Source: Deinococcus detaillensis
GTDB lineage: Bacteria > Deinococcota > Deinococci > Deinococcales > Deinococcaceae
Direction of reading: 5' to 3'
Length of the DNA: 62,284 bases
NCBI RefSeq assembly: GCF_007280555.1
Contig: NZ_VKDB01000018.1
Span: forward strand, 1-62,284
Under the pieces are notes generated by a model. That model made no database searches. It was not told the origin of the DNA and saw nothing but the letters and a program-made list of their open reading frames with translations. How positions within the stretch are numbered: the first letter of the stretch is position 1; every line of letters begins with the position of its first letter. This document shows, piece by piece, positions 52,398-61,431 of this stretch. Both the position numbers and the translations under genes were made by a program.

Positions 52398-55064
52398 TCA
52401 CGCTCGTCCGCCCGGATGACGACACACCGGTGCTACCGTGCAAAAGCCGCAGGCCTTGCCGTCTTGATCGGGCCGTGGCGTCACCTGACCCGCTTCAAAA
52501 TCCTGATGTACGCCGAGCAAAAAGGTGTCGAGCGCTGCCTCATGCTTCGCAGCGTCGTACGCCTTTTTGGTATTGAGTTGACCTGCTGCTCCGATCACTT
52601 TGCTCCCCTCGATGCTGAAGTAGCGTCCGCCCACCGCGCCCAGCGCCCGCATGTACAGCGGAAGCTGAATCTCGAGATCGAGCTTGCCCGTTTCCTGAGC
52701 GTCCGGCTGCACCGTGCTGATGTAGGTGCCCACTTTGTAATCGGTCACCAGCTTTCCCACTGGCGAGTGGTCCAACCGGTCGACCACACCACGCAGCCGG
52801 AAGACCACCTCACCCACCGCGAGCGTCTTATCGAACGATCCTTCGAGTGCGCCCTGATCCGGAGTCCAGCCCTCCGGCAGGAAGTCTGGTGACTGCAAGG
52901 CCTGCTGCACGATCTGTCTCCATTCGCGGCGCTCGATTTCAAAGAGCGGCCCTGGATGAAAATTCCCGGCGCGGCGCTCGCGAATGATGGCCCGGTCGAG
53001 TGCCGCCTCCGCCCGTTCCAGCAGCAGCGCAGGATGGTCCTGAGGGGTCCAACCTTGCAACGCCCCTTCCAGGGCAGCGTGCAGCAGGGTGCCGGTCACC
53101 CGGCGGTCCTCACCGGCCTCAGGGTCGGCGTCTTCACGCAGGCCCAGCGCCTTGCGGCCAAACCAGCGGAAGCGGCAAGCGCCCACATCGTGAAGTTGCG
53201 AGGCGCTCCAGGTCCAGGCGGGGTCCCACAAGGACTCGCCGAGCAGGCCGTGGTGCGCTGAGGGCTGCCCGGCGTCGCGGCTCTGCTCGATCTGAGCGCC
53301 ACTGCGCACTGCCTCTGGGACTTCACCGCCGTGCAGCGCCTGTTGGAGCAATTGCTCGCTGTCTGAGGCCAGTGGCACCTCGCTCGACCAGGCCGGAAGA
53401 GTGCCCAAGCGCGTCAGGAACACGCTCGGCGAGAGAGCGCGGCCCTGCGCTGTTCGGCGCGGCGAACTCAGCACCAGCTCATGGGCGCTGCTCAGCACCG
53501 CGCCGTGAAAGATGGTTTCCTCCACAGCTGTTGAAGTAGACGCGTCCGGTACGAAAACGCCCGCCTCACTCCAGCGTGCCCGAACGGCACTGTCGAGCAG
53601 CGGCGACTCGCTGACACGAGGCGGGTAACTTCCGTCCGCCAGGCCCAGCACCCACAGCTTGTGGAACTGGCGGCCCAACAAGCCCAGCGGATTGGTCACC
53701 CGGACACCGCCGCGCCCCAAGAGGAGCGGCGTGGTGTGGGTGCTGAGTGTATGGCGCAGCAGCGCAGTGACGTCTTGCCTGGGGCGCAGGGTGTGATCTT
53801 GCGCCGCGCCGCTCAAAGCTTCGACCAGAGAAGCGATATGGGCGTTGAGCTGCATGTCTGTGCGACGGCGATCCACCACGCCCGCTTCGCGCAGGAAACG
53901 CTCCAGGCGGCCCACTGCGCCGCTGAGCGATTCTTCCGGCGGCAACTCGAGCCAGACGATATCCGGATGCCAGGCTTCGAGGCCAGCGGGGAAGACGGGC
54001 GAGAGGCGGCGCGCGACTTCAAGGCTGTCGCCGAGCAGCCCGCACAACGGATGGGTGAGCAGCGCCCGGGTACGCGAGAAGGTCCAGTCACCCTCGAGGG
54101 CTTCCAGCCACAACCAGACGAGCGCTCCCACGGCGGTGCGGAGCAGCGGAAGTTGATGGTGGCCGGTCAGCGGCAGGTCGTATTCGCGAGCCACGTCGAT
54201 CAACGCTGGCAAGTACGTCGCCTCGTCGCGCACCACCACACCGAGCTGATGCGGGGCCGAGCCAGCCGCCAGCCAGGCCCGCACCTGACGTAGCGCCGCG
54301 CGCACCTCGCTCTCGACGTCCGGCGCGGTGTGAGACAAGATGGTATCGCCTTCATGCGGGTGTGGGGCGGCAGGCAGATGCTCCGTGACAAAGCCCCTGG
54401 CCTGGAAAGCCTGGGCGGTGCGGCGCGTTTCATTCAAACGGCGCTCATCCGGATCCGGCAGGGTCAGTGCTGAGCCGGAAGCGAGCAGTGCGCCGAGAAA
54501 CGAGATTTGTGAGGCGTCAAGGTGGGTAAAGCCGTGGACGAGGGCGCGTAGCGGCGTGCCGAGCGCGTAACGGCGGGCAAAGTACTCGTTGCCGCTCATG
54601 TCGAAGCGCCGCTCGTGGCGACAGGCGGTCACGTAAGCGTCGAACGCCCGCGCGACGTCCGCTTCCCGAGCACCCTGAGCCACGCTCAGGATCGCCTGCG
54701 GCTCCACATCGGCACGCAGCAGCTCACTGAGCGTCCGGGCCAGGCTGCTCCAGGTGCTGGGGCGATCAAGGAGCGGCGTCAGATACTGGAATTCAGTATC
54801 CGCCAAGGCGCGCCGCAGGAAAGCGTCCCGCTCACCGGGCTTCAGGGGCCGCCAGCCCCCGGCACGCAGGCGCTCGCGGGCCAGCTGGGTCAGGGATTGG
54901 GCCCGGAGGTGATCGCCGAGACGGGCGCGTACACTGCGGCCTGCTGGGACGTTCGGCACCACCAGCGCGAACGGTCCCTGGAGCTGAACCGTCTTTGCGG
55001 CGATCTCCAGGCGCAAAGGAGCGTCGCTGGACGTGACGAGTAACCGAACCGGAAGAGCACTCAT
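52398..55064 (-). CDS. addB: AddB-like nuclease subunit
   Basis: 888 aa. The inactive SF1-type N-terminal region is divergent, with Leu/Arg-rich helices. The C-terminal nuclease has FRLRGVVDRLDHSPVGK and LVTDYKVG (near 773). A first Cys lies in GACRFRW (near 630) and three more in CGFCTVAPVC (near 871-880), the four-Cys 4Fe-4S pattern of AddB. AddB cuts the 5' strand and locks on chi-like sites. It is the promoter-proximal member of addB-addA; stop and addA start are adjacent. Confidence 0.8.
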   Translation of the reverse strand: MSALPVRLLVTSSDAPLRLEIAAKTVQLQGPFALVVPNVPAGRSVRARLGDHLRAQSLTQLARERLRAGGWRPLKPGERDAFLRRALADTEFQYLTPLLDRPSTWSSLARTLSELLRADVEPQAILSVAQGAREADVARAFDAYVTACRHERRFDMSGNEYFARRYALGTPLRALVHGFTHLDASQISFLGALLASGSALTLPDPDERRLNETRRTAQAFQARGFVTEHLPAAPHPHEGDTILSHTAPDVESEVRAALRQVRAWLAAGSAPHQLGVVVRDEATYLPALIDVAREYDLPLTGHHQLPLLRTAVGALVWLWLEALEGDWTFSRTRALLTHPLCGLLGDSLEVARRLSPVFPAGLEAWHPDIVWLELPPEESLSGAVGRLERFLREAGVVDRRRTDMQLNAHIASLVEALSGAAQDHTLRPRQDVTALLRHTLSTHTTPLLLGRGGVRVTNPLGLLGRQFHKLWVLGLADGSYPPRVSESPLLDSAVRARWSEAGVFVPDASTSTAVEETIFHGAVLSSAHELVLSSPRRTAQGRALSPSVFLTRLGTLPAWSSEVPLASDSEQLLQQALHGGEVPEAVRSGAQIEQSRDAGQPSAHHGLLGESLWDPAWTWSASQLHDVGACRFRWFGRKALGLREDADPEAGEDRRVTGTLLHAALEGALQGWTPQDHPALLLERAEAALDRAIIRERRAGNFHPGPLFEIERREWRQIVQQALQSPDFLPEGWTPDQGALEGSFDKTLAVGEVVFRLRGVVDRLDHSPVGKLVTDYKVGTYISTVQPDAQETGKLDLEIQLPLYMRALGAVGGRYFSIEGSKVIGAAGQLNTKKAYDAAKHEAALDTFLLGVHQDFEAGQVTPRPDQDGKACGFCTVAPVCRHPGGRA

Positions 55065-55125
55065 GGACTCATCATAGAAGAGGCCATGTCACAAAATGAC
55101 ACCACGGCGGCGGTCAGGGGCACCT

Positions 55126-55386
55126 TCACGCGAGGCACCACAGATCGTCCTCTGCCGCGACTGTTTTGTAAGTGGGTCGGTAGACGGTGAGCAGCATGCC
55201 GCTGCACACCAGAAAGCGCATCTGACCGAGGCCGTACAGCCGCCCTCCACCCGGCTGCACCCTCAGGAAACGCGCCCGGCGCAGGAGTTTACGCAGTCTC
55301 ACCTGCGCCGCATTCCAGGAGAGATTCCCGGCGAAGCGCTCTAGGAAACGGGTGATGGCGTGGGCGGTGATCAGCAAGTCTCGCAT
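55126..55386 (-). CDS. Small conserved-looking protein upstream of addB
   Basis: 86 aa; AGGAGG 8 nt before the ATG makes this a real gene. ITAHAITRFLERFAG, LRKLLRRA and a later two-strand region (YGLGQMRFLVCSGMLLTVYRP) look like a small basic RNA- or DNA-binding fold. No family named. It precedes addB by 61 bp and may share its transcript. That gap contains TGTCA-N5-TGACA (55087-55101). Confidence 0.65.
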   Translation of the reverse strand: MRDLLITAHAITRFLERFAGNLSWNAAQVRLRKLLRRARFLRVQPGGGRLYGLGQMRFLVCSGMLLTVYRPTYKTVAAEDDLWCLA

Positions 55387-55452
55387 CGGTGGTTCCTCCT
55401 GAAGACACTCTCGCGGCTAAGCGCGTCAAGGGCTGACAAGCTGAAATGAAGC

Positions 55453-55479
55453 GGGGCACGTCAATCAATGACGTGCCCC
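55453..55479 (-). terminator. Stem-loop after the VWA gene
   Basis: An 11-bp perfect stem (GGGGCACGTCA on one side) with a 5-nt loop lies 13 bp past the VWA stop. Read on the minus strand a T-containing stretch follows but no strong run. A good rho-independent terminator candidate that separates the VWA gene from the small gene and addB. Confidence 0.6.
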
Positions 55480-55492
55480 ACACTCTCCAGCT

Positions 55493-56755
55493 TTAGCGCT
55501 GAGATTTGCTGTTGCGGCGATCGTAGCTCTGGCTGGTGGCCCGTTTGCGGGCCAGACCCGCATCGCTTATGAACCCCACGCTCAGCGCCGAGAGTGCGTG
55601 CATTTCAGCGGCCAGTTCCGGCGTCTGCGGCAGACTGGCCAGCTTGCGTCGGTGCTCCATTAACACCTCTGTGGAGCGGCTGACCTGACCCGCGTCGGCG
55701 TAAGTCACCGCTTCCTGACGAACCCGGGCGGCCTCGAGCAATTCCAGCGCCAGGCGGACCCGCGCGTCTTCCGGCAAAGCGTCGTACCGTTGCGGCGAAA
55801 CCACCGGCAGATTGAGCTGGGCTCGCAGGTGATGCCGCACACCGCTGCGATCCGTCCAGGCCAGTCTCAGGCGGGTGATCCCCAGGTCGCTGGTTTCCTG
55901 CAACACCGTTAGCGGCAGGGTAAGCACAACCTCAATCGGACGTCCCGAGATCAGGTTGGGCAGTTGCGAGCGACCCAGGGCATTGACTGGAAAGGCGTTG
56001 AGGACTTGCACCCTCACGTGCCCTAGTTCGGCATTGGGTTCAACGCCCAGGCTGACGGTATGGCCGGTGGTGCGGGTCAGCCCCTGCAATTCCGCCTCGA
56101 AGTAAGCGGGCAGCGCTTCGGCATTCTCGATATGTTCGTAGTTGCCGTCGCCCGCGTCGGCCATCCCTTTCAGGAGATCCTCGTCGTAGCTGCGGCCCAG
56201 CCCGATGGTGCTGGTGCCGACCCCACGCGCGGTCAGCCCCTTGACGTGCTCGGCGATCACGTCGGGCCGCCGCTCGCCTTGATTGGCCCCGCCGTCACTG
56301 AGCAGCAAGACCCGGTTGAGGGTCTGGGCTTGCTGGTGCTCGGCGGTGAGCATGGCTCCCTCCAGCCATCCGGCGTGCAGGGCCGTGTTGCCCCTGGAGC
56401 GCACCTGCGCCACCTGCCGGCACAGCGCTTCAGGATCAGTGACCAGTTGCGAGGGAATCAAGACCTCGACCTCACTGTCAAAGGTCACCACGCTGACGCG
56501 GTCCTGCGGCTGCAAAGCGCGAATGGCGATCTGGGTGGCTTCTTTGGCCATCTCCAGCGGCGTGCCGCCCATACTGCCGCTGCGGTCGATCACCAGCGAG
56601 AGATTGAGCGGTGATCTCGGCTCACTGCTCTGCGGCGCGGCAGCCGGATGAATGCGGGCCAGCAGAGTGAGTTCATTGGAACCACCCGCACTGAGCGCGG
56701 CCTTGAGTGGAAGAAGTTCAATGCGGGGCTGACCAGCAACAGGAGTGTGAGCCAT
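55493..56755 (-). CDS. VWA-domain protein
   Basis: 420 aa; GGAGG ahead of the ATG. MIDAS site IDRSGSMGG (near 52-60), Thr motif SRGNTALHAG and Asp strand LLSDGGANQGE are intact, so it is a metal-binding VWA. No signal peptide or membrane helix is seen. The C-terminus (LALELLEAARVRQEAVTYADAG) is helical. Such proteins act as adhesion modules within complexes, often with MoxR ATPases, but none is close. The MerR-like gene lies upstream on the same strand and probably controls it. Confidence 0.8.
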   Translation of the reverse strand: MAHTPVAGQPRIELLPLKAALSAGGSNELTLLARIHPAAAPQSSEPRSPLNLSLVIDRSGSMGGTPLEMAKEATQIAIRALQPQDRVSVVTFDSEVEVLIPSQLVTDPEALCRQVAQVRSRGNTALHAGWLEGAMLTAEHQQAQTLNRVLLLSDGGANQGERRPDVIAEHVKGLTARGVGTSTIGLGRSYDEDLLKGMADAGDGNYEHIENAEALPAYFEAELQGLTRTTGHTVSLGVEPNAELGHVRVQVLNAFPVNALGRSQLPNLISGRPIEVVLTLPLTVLQETSDLGITRLRLAWTDRSGVRHHLRAQLNLPVVSPQRYDALPEDARVRLALELLEAARVRQEAVTYADAGQVSRSTEVLMEHRRKLASLPQTPELAAEMHALSALSVGFISDAGLARKRATSQSYDRRNSKSQR

Positions 56756-56849
56756 AGAGAACCTCCAGCCGTGACGAATTCAGCACGGCGGTCATGGGCC
56801 AGCCAGAGGGCTGGGAAGAGTGGACGGGAATCGGAGGAGCGACGCCCTC

Positions 56850-56879
56850 AGTCTAATCTCTTGCAGTTTGAGTTGTCAA
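56850..56879 (-). promoter_or_regulatory. Sigma-70-type promoter for the VWA gene
   Basis: On the minus strand TTGACA (56874-56879), 18 nt, TAGACT (56850-56855), about 95 bp before the VWA ATG. The TTGACA sits in a small palindrome (GTTGTCAAC) and may be a regulator target. Confidence 0.5.
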
Positions 56880-56930
56880 CAATTCAAATAGGAGATGAGT
56901 CGATTCATTGACTCACCCATCTTCTCCGGT

Positions 56931-57608
56931 CTAGGTGTCATCCTCTGACGCACTGGAGGAGGCCTGCCGTGCGTCAACCAACGACGCCCACAGGGCTTCG
57001 AGCAGTTCCAAGCGGGCTTGCTCACTCTTCGGCCAGCGGAACGTCTCCGAGAGTTCCACCACCAAGCCGCGTGTCACCTGCACCCGCACCACCGACTGGG
57101 AAGCGCTGCGCCGACGTGAACGATCCTCCGCTGCCTCCTCTCTCGGGAGTTCTGGCGCAGCCCGCAAGAGCGGAGCAAATGCCATGAGACGAGGCGACAC
57201 TTGCTCCCGCAGGCTGGACAGGTAAGTCAGGGCCGGGTTGCCCGGCGGCGCGCCGCTGCGCAAGACGATCTCCAGCCCGATGTTGCCGTTCCTGGCCAGC
57301 CGTGCCAGGTCTTCTTCTGAGCGCTCAGTCAGCGCTGAGATCAGCGCCTTGCCGCTCAGCCCATCGGCCATCAACCGGCGCAGCGCCAGCAGACTCAACA
57401 GATGCAGGCGTCCATACCGGGCCTCGCGGCCCTCGCGCCGCGGCGCGGGCAGCAACCCCTCGGTGGTGTAATGCCGCACCAGCCGGGCGTTAACCTCGTC
57501 CTTGGGACGTGAAGCCCGGTCGAGCGGTAACACCTCAGCCAGCCGCTGATTGGCTTCCTCGACGAAGTCCTCGATGCCGCCTTCCCAATCCTGTGAAATC
57601 CCCAACAT
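56931..57608 (-). CDS. MerR-family-like regulator
   Basis: 225 aa. A winged helix region at about 35-100: NARLVRHYTTEGLLPAP, then GREARYGRLHLLSLLALRRL, the MerR HTH pattern. The C-terminus (DRSRRRSASQSVVRVQVTRG) is a ligand or partner domain with no Cys-rich metal site. No good ribosome site ahead of the ATG at 57608. It is upstream of the VWA gene and separated from it by 175 bp containing a promoter. A paralogous fragment of residues 110-197 is found next to repA. Confidence 0.75.
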   Translation of the reverse strand: MLGISQDWEGGIEDFVEEANQRLAEVLPLDRASRPKDEVNARLVRHYTTEGLLPAPRREGREARYGRLHLLSLLALRRLMADGLSGKALISALTERSEEDLARLARNGNIGLEIVLRSGAPPGNPALTYLSSLREQVSPRLMAFAPLLRAAPELPREEAAEDRSRRRSASQSVVRVQVTRGLVVELSETFRWPKSEQARLELLEALWASLVDARQASSSASEDDT

Positions 57609-57790
57609 GCAGGCAGGGTAGCAGAGCGTTCGACATCCTGCTCGCTAAGATTCCGCTTCATGCAGGCCTAACTGACGTGACCTCGAATACAGGGCCTGAC
57701 GCCACACGGTAGAGGATTGACCGTGAGACGCTCTGGCACAGTGACAAGACCCGAGTGAAGAACAATGGAACTCAAGGATGATTCTGTATC

Positions 57791-58171
57791 CTAGAACAAC
57801 TTCCACAAGGCGTTGTGGAGGAGTTGGATCACTTCCGCAGGCACATCACTCACGCTGTGACTGATCAAGAACACCAGCAGAACCAAGGGGGCGATTTGCC
57901 AAACACTCCAGCGGCGTTGCACCACCGAGAGCAGCACGGAGGCGAGCAGGGCGGGTGGGACTAGCCAAGCGGAGAGATCTTCCAGGCGCATCAGCAGCCG
58001 GAATTCGGGGTGTTGCTCGAAAGCGGCCCCTACTGGGCTGTAGTTCAGGTAGTAATTGCCGGTGTAGATGGTGGATAGCAGGATTGCCCCCATCAGCAAG
58101 GCCGCAACGACCGCCCAAAACACTAAGGAACGGAGCAGGTTGGTGGACTGGGTGATAAAGGAAGACGCCAT
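57791..58171 (-). CDS. Small membrane protein
   Basis: 126 aa with three hydrophobic segments: about 15-38 (LVFWAVVAALLMGAILLSTIY), 68-85 (LVPPALLASVLLSVV) and 93-108 (IAPLVLLVFLISH). No family recognised. The start has no clear ribosome site and the gene lies between the MerR gene and the duplicated MerR fragment. Confidence 0.55.
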   Translation of the reverse strand: MASSFITQSTNLLRSLVFWAVVAALLMGAILLSTIYTGNYYLNYSPVGAAFEQHPEFRLLMRLEDLSAWLVPPALLASVLLSVVQRRWSVWQIAPLVLLVFLISHSVSDVPAEVIQLLHNALWKLF

Positions 58172-58188
58172 CGGCTCAGGCTACCTGA

Positions 58189-58470
58189 ACTTTTTGGCCA
58201 GCGGAATGCTTCCGAGAGTTCCACCTCTAGGCCGCGTGTCACTTGCGCCCGCATCACCGACTGGGGAGCGCTGCGACGACGTGAACGATCCCCTACTGCC
58301 TCATCCCTCAGTGGTTGTGGCGAAGCGTAGGCGACCAGTGCAGGTGCCCTGAGATGATGCGATGACACTTGCGCCCGGAGATTGGACAGGTAAACCAAGG
58401 CCGGATTGCCAGGCGATGCGTGGCTGAGGAGAATGCTCTCCAGTCCGACGTTGCCGCTCTGAGCCAAAAG
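58189..58470 (-). pseudogene. Duplicated fragment of the MerR-like gene
   Basis: This frame matches residues about 110-197 of the MerR protein at 56931-57608, at roughly 60% by eye, sharing GNPAL, QVS, DRSRRRSA, QVTRGL and FRWPKS. The DNA is even closer, for example around 58215-58300 versus 57045-57130. The first half of the gene, including the HTH, is gone, and the fragment abuts the repA stop. A truncated copy left by a duplication or recombination at the replicon boundary. Confidence 0.8.
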
Positions 58471-58472
58471 TG

Positions 58473-59813
58473 TCACGTTTGAAGAGCTTGTTTCAGCTCA
58501 GCGATAAAGCTCTCGCCATCGATCTGTCCCAGTGCCTTGATGGCCTCCTCGAGCACACGCTGCGCTTGCAATCGGCCCTCGATCACCGCCTGACGAACGT
58601 CATCAAGTTCCTGCGGACGCAGTTTGTTGCGGTAGAGCAAATTGAGCTGCTTGATCAAGTACTCGCCGCGTTCCTGTAAGGTCATGCTCTGCAGCAGCGC
58701 ACCGGTGTCTGGCACTGGTGTGGCTACGGGAATGGCGGTGCGGCGCGGCGATTTCACCGGCGCACCCATGACCTCGCGCACGGTGTACTGATCAGGATTC
58801 TTGATGAGGTGAACCAACGCCGCCGCATGCGTTTTCTTGATCTGCATTCCGGCGGCCAGCTGACACTCAAACTCGTCGATAGCCGCTTCAAGCGCTACAT
58901 TCGAGCGATCCTGGGCCAGTACCTGCACCACGCCGTCGGCCACGCCGTATTTGCGAAAGCGAGCCATCAGTCTGGGTGAAAGCGGCACGAACTGTTGGGT
59001 GAAGGTATAAACGATCCGCTGACTCCGGCCGCGTCCGAGGTACCGCACGTCGCGCAGGTATCCTTTGCGGATCAGTTCCTCGTGCGGTCCGGCCAGACCG
59101 CGCCTCATGTCCTGGAGTCGGCTACTCGACATCTTGCACTGGTCGGCCCACTCGACGATGTTCACGTCGAGGACGTCCACCATTTCACTGGGCCGCTCAG
59201 GGTTGACGCGCATAGCGTCGAGCACCCGGTAGAGAATGCGGGTGCGCGGCCGCGAGAGGCTATGCATAAACGCCAGATCCAGCGGTTTGGTGTAACCGCT
59301 CAGGATGGAGTGAACGATCTCTTCAGCCAGAACTAGGGTGATAACCGTACGCTCGTCGAACTGGCCGCCCTCAGCACTGCTGTATTCAACTTTGTTGAGG
59401 ATACTGAACCCCACGTTACTCCAGCGCCTCTTGGGGTGATCACGCCAACCTCCAGAGATCCGGTAGGAGGTGGTACGCAGCCGCTCCAGGCTTTCATGCA
59501 GCATGGCGTAGTAGGGGCCAGTCCGTCTGAAGCCCGCCAGTTTGAGCAGCTGTGTAGCGCTGACGCTCACCTTGCCGTCCGCCGGCTGTCCTTGCTCGCC
59601 AAAAAGTACCAAAATCGCCGTATTGACGTCGTTGTCGATCCCACGCGGTACGCCGTATTCAGGGAGTGCCTGACATTTCACGTTAACCAACCGGTCACCC
59701 AGGCTGGTCGTGACAGACCAATCGCGCAGGCCATCGATGATGTCGAGCGCGCTGATCAGGTTCAGACGTGCGATGTTGAGCTCATCTGCAAAATTTTGTG
59801 AATCGGCTGTCAT
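58473..59813 (-). CDS. repA: Plasmid replication initiator RepA
   Basis: 446 aa from the ATG at 59813, with GGGGTGAA as ribosome site; a longer frame (to 59981) runs into the iterons and is unlikely. The protein has two winged-helix parts: VSVSATQLLKLAGFRRTGPY and LDLAFMHSLSRPRTRILYR, the initiator pattern of Deinococcus-type plasmid RepA proteins. It binds the iterons just upstream to open the origin and controls copy number. The gene reads away from the iterons. Confidence 0.8.
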   Translation of the reverse strand: MTADSQNFADELNIARLNLISALDIIDGLRDWSVTTSLGDRLVNVKCQALPEYGVPRGIDNDVNTAILVLFGEQGQPADGKVSVSATQLLKLAGFRRTGPYYAMLHESLERLRTTSYRISGGWRDHPKRRWSNVGFSILNKVEYSSAEGGQFDERTVITLVLAEEIVHSILSGYTKPLDLAFMHSLSRPRTRILYRVLDAMRVNPERPSEMVDVLDVNIVEWADQCKMSSSRLQDMRRGLAGPHEELIRKGYLRDVRYLGRGRSQRIVYTFTQQFVPLSPRLMARFRKYGVADGVVQVLAQDRSNVALEAAIDEFECQLAAGMQIKKTHAAALVHLIKNPDQYTVREVMGAPVKSPRRTAIPVATPVPDTGALLQSMTLQERGEYLIKQLNLLYRNKLRPQELDDVRQAVIEGRLQAQRVLEEAIKALGQIDGESFIAELKQALQT

Positions 59814-59950
59814 TTCACCCCGAAGTTTGAAGCGTCTTGTTGTTGAGTATAGAGAGTCACTTATTGAAAGATCTTTTGTAAGTACTTGATGAAAAACATC
59901 ATCAAAGGGGGTTAGCAATTTGACGTGCCAGACAGCAAAAAAATCATCAA

Positions 59951-60243
59951 AGGTGCAACTATGACTCAGTAAATGGTGCAACTATGACTCAGTAAAACGG
60001 CCCCAAAGGTGCAACTCTGACGCAAGACCGGGTGCCGAAGGTGCAACTATGACGCAGCAAAGGTGCAACTATGACTCAGGGAGAGGTGAGTCATAGTTGC
60101 ACCTTCCCGACAGAAAGGTGCAACTATGACTCGCAGCGACAGCTCGTGAACAGTACGCAAAGGTGCAACTATGACTCGCAGCGACGGCCCCAAAGGTGCA
60201 ACTATGACTCGCAGCGACGGCCCCAAAGGTGCAACTATGACTC
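59951..60243. repeat. Ten iterons AGGTGCAACTATGACTC
   Basis: Nine direct copies start at 59951, 59974, 60007, 60039, 60061, 60116, 60161, 60194 and 60227, and one inverted copy lies at 60088-60104. Copies at 60007 and 60039 vary by one to two bases (CTGACGC, ATGACGC). Start-to-start distances are 23, 33, 32, 22, 55, 45, 33 and 33, close to multiples of 11, so copies face the same side of the helix. Classic initiator binding array for RepA. Confidence 0.9.
60061..60104. repeat. Inverted iteron pair
   Basis: The direct iteron 60061-60077 and the inverted 60088-60104 form 17-bp perfect arms with a 10-bp centre. This is the only inverted pair in the array. It may serve as the RepA dimer operator that autoregulates repA, as in other iteron plasmids. 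Confidence 0.6.
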
Positions 60244-60354
60244 GCAGACGAATCGACACACTCAGGTCACCCTCTTTACACCGTCCGAAACCTAGCACTG
60301 GAGACGGGGCAGAAAGGTCATGGGTATTGAGCGAAAATTTTCTTTGTCAACGGT

Positions 60355-60390
60355 TGTATGTATTGGTGTAGCAAAGTAGCAATACATACA
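60355..60390 (+). promoter_or_regulatory. Inverted repeat upstream of parA (operator or parS-like)
   Basis: TGTATGTATTG (60355-60365) and its inverse CAATACATACA (60380-60390) with a 14-bp spacer that holds a TGTAGCA/GTGCTACA-like pair. The site is 40 bp before the parA ATG. It is a likely binding site for the small ParA partner, acting as an operator, centromere or both. Confidence 0.5.
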
Positions 60391-60429
60391 TACAGTGCTA
60401 CAGGCTTATTTTCATGTCAGAATGTCTGT

Positions 60430-61059
60430 ATGGGGACTTTTAAACTTGCGATCGTTGGCCGCAAAGGCGGCGTTGGGAAGACGACGACGGCTATTCATCT
60501 GGCAGCTCACCTGGCCCGCTCTCGGCGAACACTATTGGTGGACGGCGACGACCGTGCCTACGCCTCGACCTGGGCGCGCGGCGGTGCCATGCCGTTCGCC
60601 GTTGACGGCATCGGCGGCCTGATGACAGTCGGGGAGTACGAGGCGGCCGTCATTGATTCGCAGGCAGATCCGAGTGAGCAGGAGATCAGTACCCTGGGCC
60701 GTCACAGTACACTGCTGGTTCTCCCAGCTATTCCCGAAGCACAGGCGGTCTCAGGTCTGATGCAGACCGTGGCGGTACTGGACCGTGCGGGCGTACCAAG
60801 AACGAGGGCGGCTGTACTGCTGACAATGGATACGCGGGTGGGGAGCGCGACGGCCGAGGCCCGTGAGGCGCTGGCGGGTGCCGGTCTTCACGTTCTGACC
60901 CGCACTGTGCGCGACACCGTAGCATTTCGCCATGCCAGCAGCGGCGGCCTCTTGGTGCATAAGGTCGGCAGCGCCGCCGGGAAGATGGCTTGGCTGGATT
61001 ATGAGGTGGTCTTGCGCGAACTCCTTGAACTCGCCGGTGACTACTCGGTGCAGGCATGA
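60430..61059 (+). CDS. parA: ParA-type partition ATPase
   Basis: 209 aa from the ATG at 60430. The deviant Walker [10 protein letters not shown] (12-20) and [12 protein letters not shown], then [10 protein letters not shown] are standard for small (type Ib) ParA proteins with no N-terminal HTH. It segregates the plasmid over the nucleoid. It overlaps the partner gene by ATGA. The missing HTH means operator binding falls to the partner. Confidence 0.9.
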   Translation: MGTFKLAIVGRKGGVGKTTTAIHLAAHLARSRRTLLVDGDDRAYASTWARGGAMPFAVDGIGGLMTVGEYEAAVIDSQADPSEQEISTLGRHSTLLVLPAIPEAQAVSGLMQTVAVLDRAGVPRTRAAVLLTMDTRVGSATAEAREALAGAGLHVLTRTVRDTVAFRHASSGGLLVHKVGSAAGKMAWLDYEVVLRELLELAGDYSVQA

Positions 61060-61361
61060 CCCGGCCGAACCGCTTCGCGGCGCTGACCGAAAGTAGCGGC
61101 GCAGAAGAGAGGGCCGAGCCGCTCGAGGAGAGAGCCGAACGCCCACTTTCTGAAACCGTGCGCATGTTAGGTGGGCGGGTTCCTGACAGCATCTTCCGGG
61201 AATTTAACCGGCAGAAAGTTGTTGCTGAGGAAGAGCTTGGCGTCCGCAAGATCACCACCGAAGAAGGCCTTGAGGCCTTGGTCCGGTTGCTGCGCAACGC
61301 TGAGTTCAAAAGTCAGTGGCTACAGGCGCTGCAGGAGATTCGAAAAGGTCGCAGAAGTTGA
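61056..61361 (+). CDS. Small ParB-like partner (possible ribbon-helix-helix)
   Basis: 101 aa, coupled to parA by a 4-nt overlap. The N-terminus is Glu-rich and disordered ([17 protein letters not shown]). The C-terminal half ([29 protein letters not shown]) suits a ribbon-helix-helix or helical DNA-binding domain, as in ParG-type proteins. It should bind the upstream repeat and stimulate ParA. No homologue can be named by eye. Confidence 0.65.
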   Translation: MTRPNRFAALTESSGAEERAEPLEERAERPLSETVRMLGGRVPDSIFREFNRQKVVAEEELGVRKITTEEGLEALVRLLRNAEFKSQWLQALQEIRKGRRS

Positions 61362-61431
61362 GGCGGTGAGGGCCTAGAGGCAACTCGCCTTCTGGCGTTT
61401 TACTCAGTATGAGAAGTCATCAGACTCATCT

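Larger units (their letters stand above)
59814..60429. other. Origin region (oriV) between repA and parA
   Basis: A 616-bp divergent gap. The left 130 bp are AT-rich (a possible melting region) with a hairpin TGATG-AAAAA-CATCA at about 59887-59901. The iterons fill 59951-60243. The right part to 60429 holds a partition-type inverted repeat ahead of parA. No gene is present. Confidence 0.7.

Noticed and set aside
58473..59981. Longer repA start at a TTG inside the iterons
   Set aside because: The first 56 codons run through AT-rich DNA and an iteron; the ATG at 59813 has a good ribosome site.
59951..60243. Possible CRISPR array
   Set aside because: Repeats are only 17 bp, spacings vary from 22 to 55, the spacers are short and themselves similar, and one copy is inverted. 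The neighbours are repA and parA. They are iterons.
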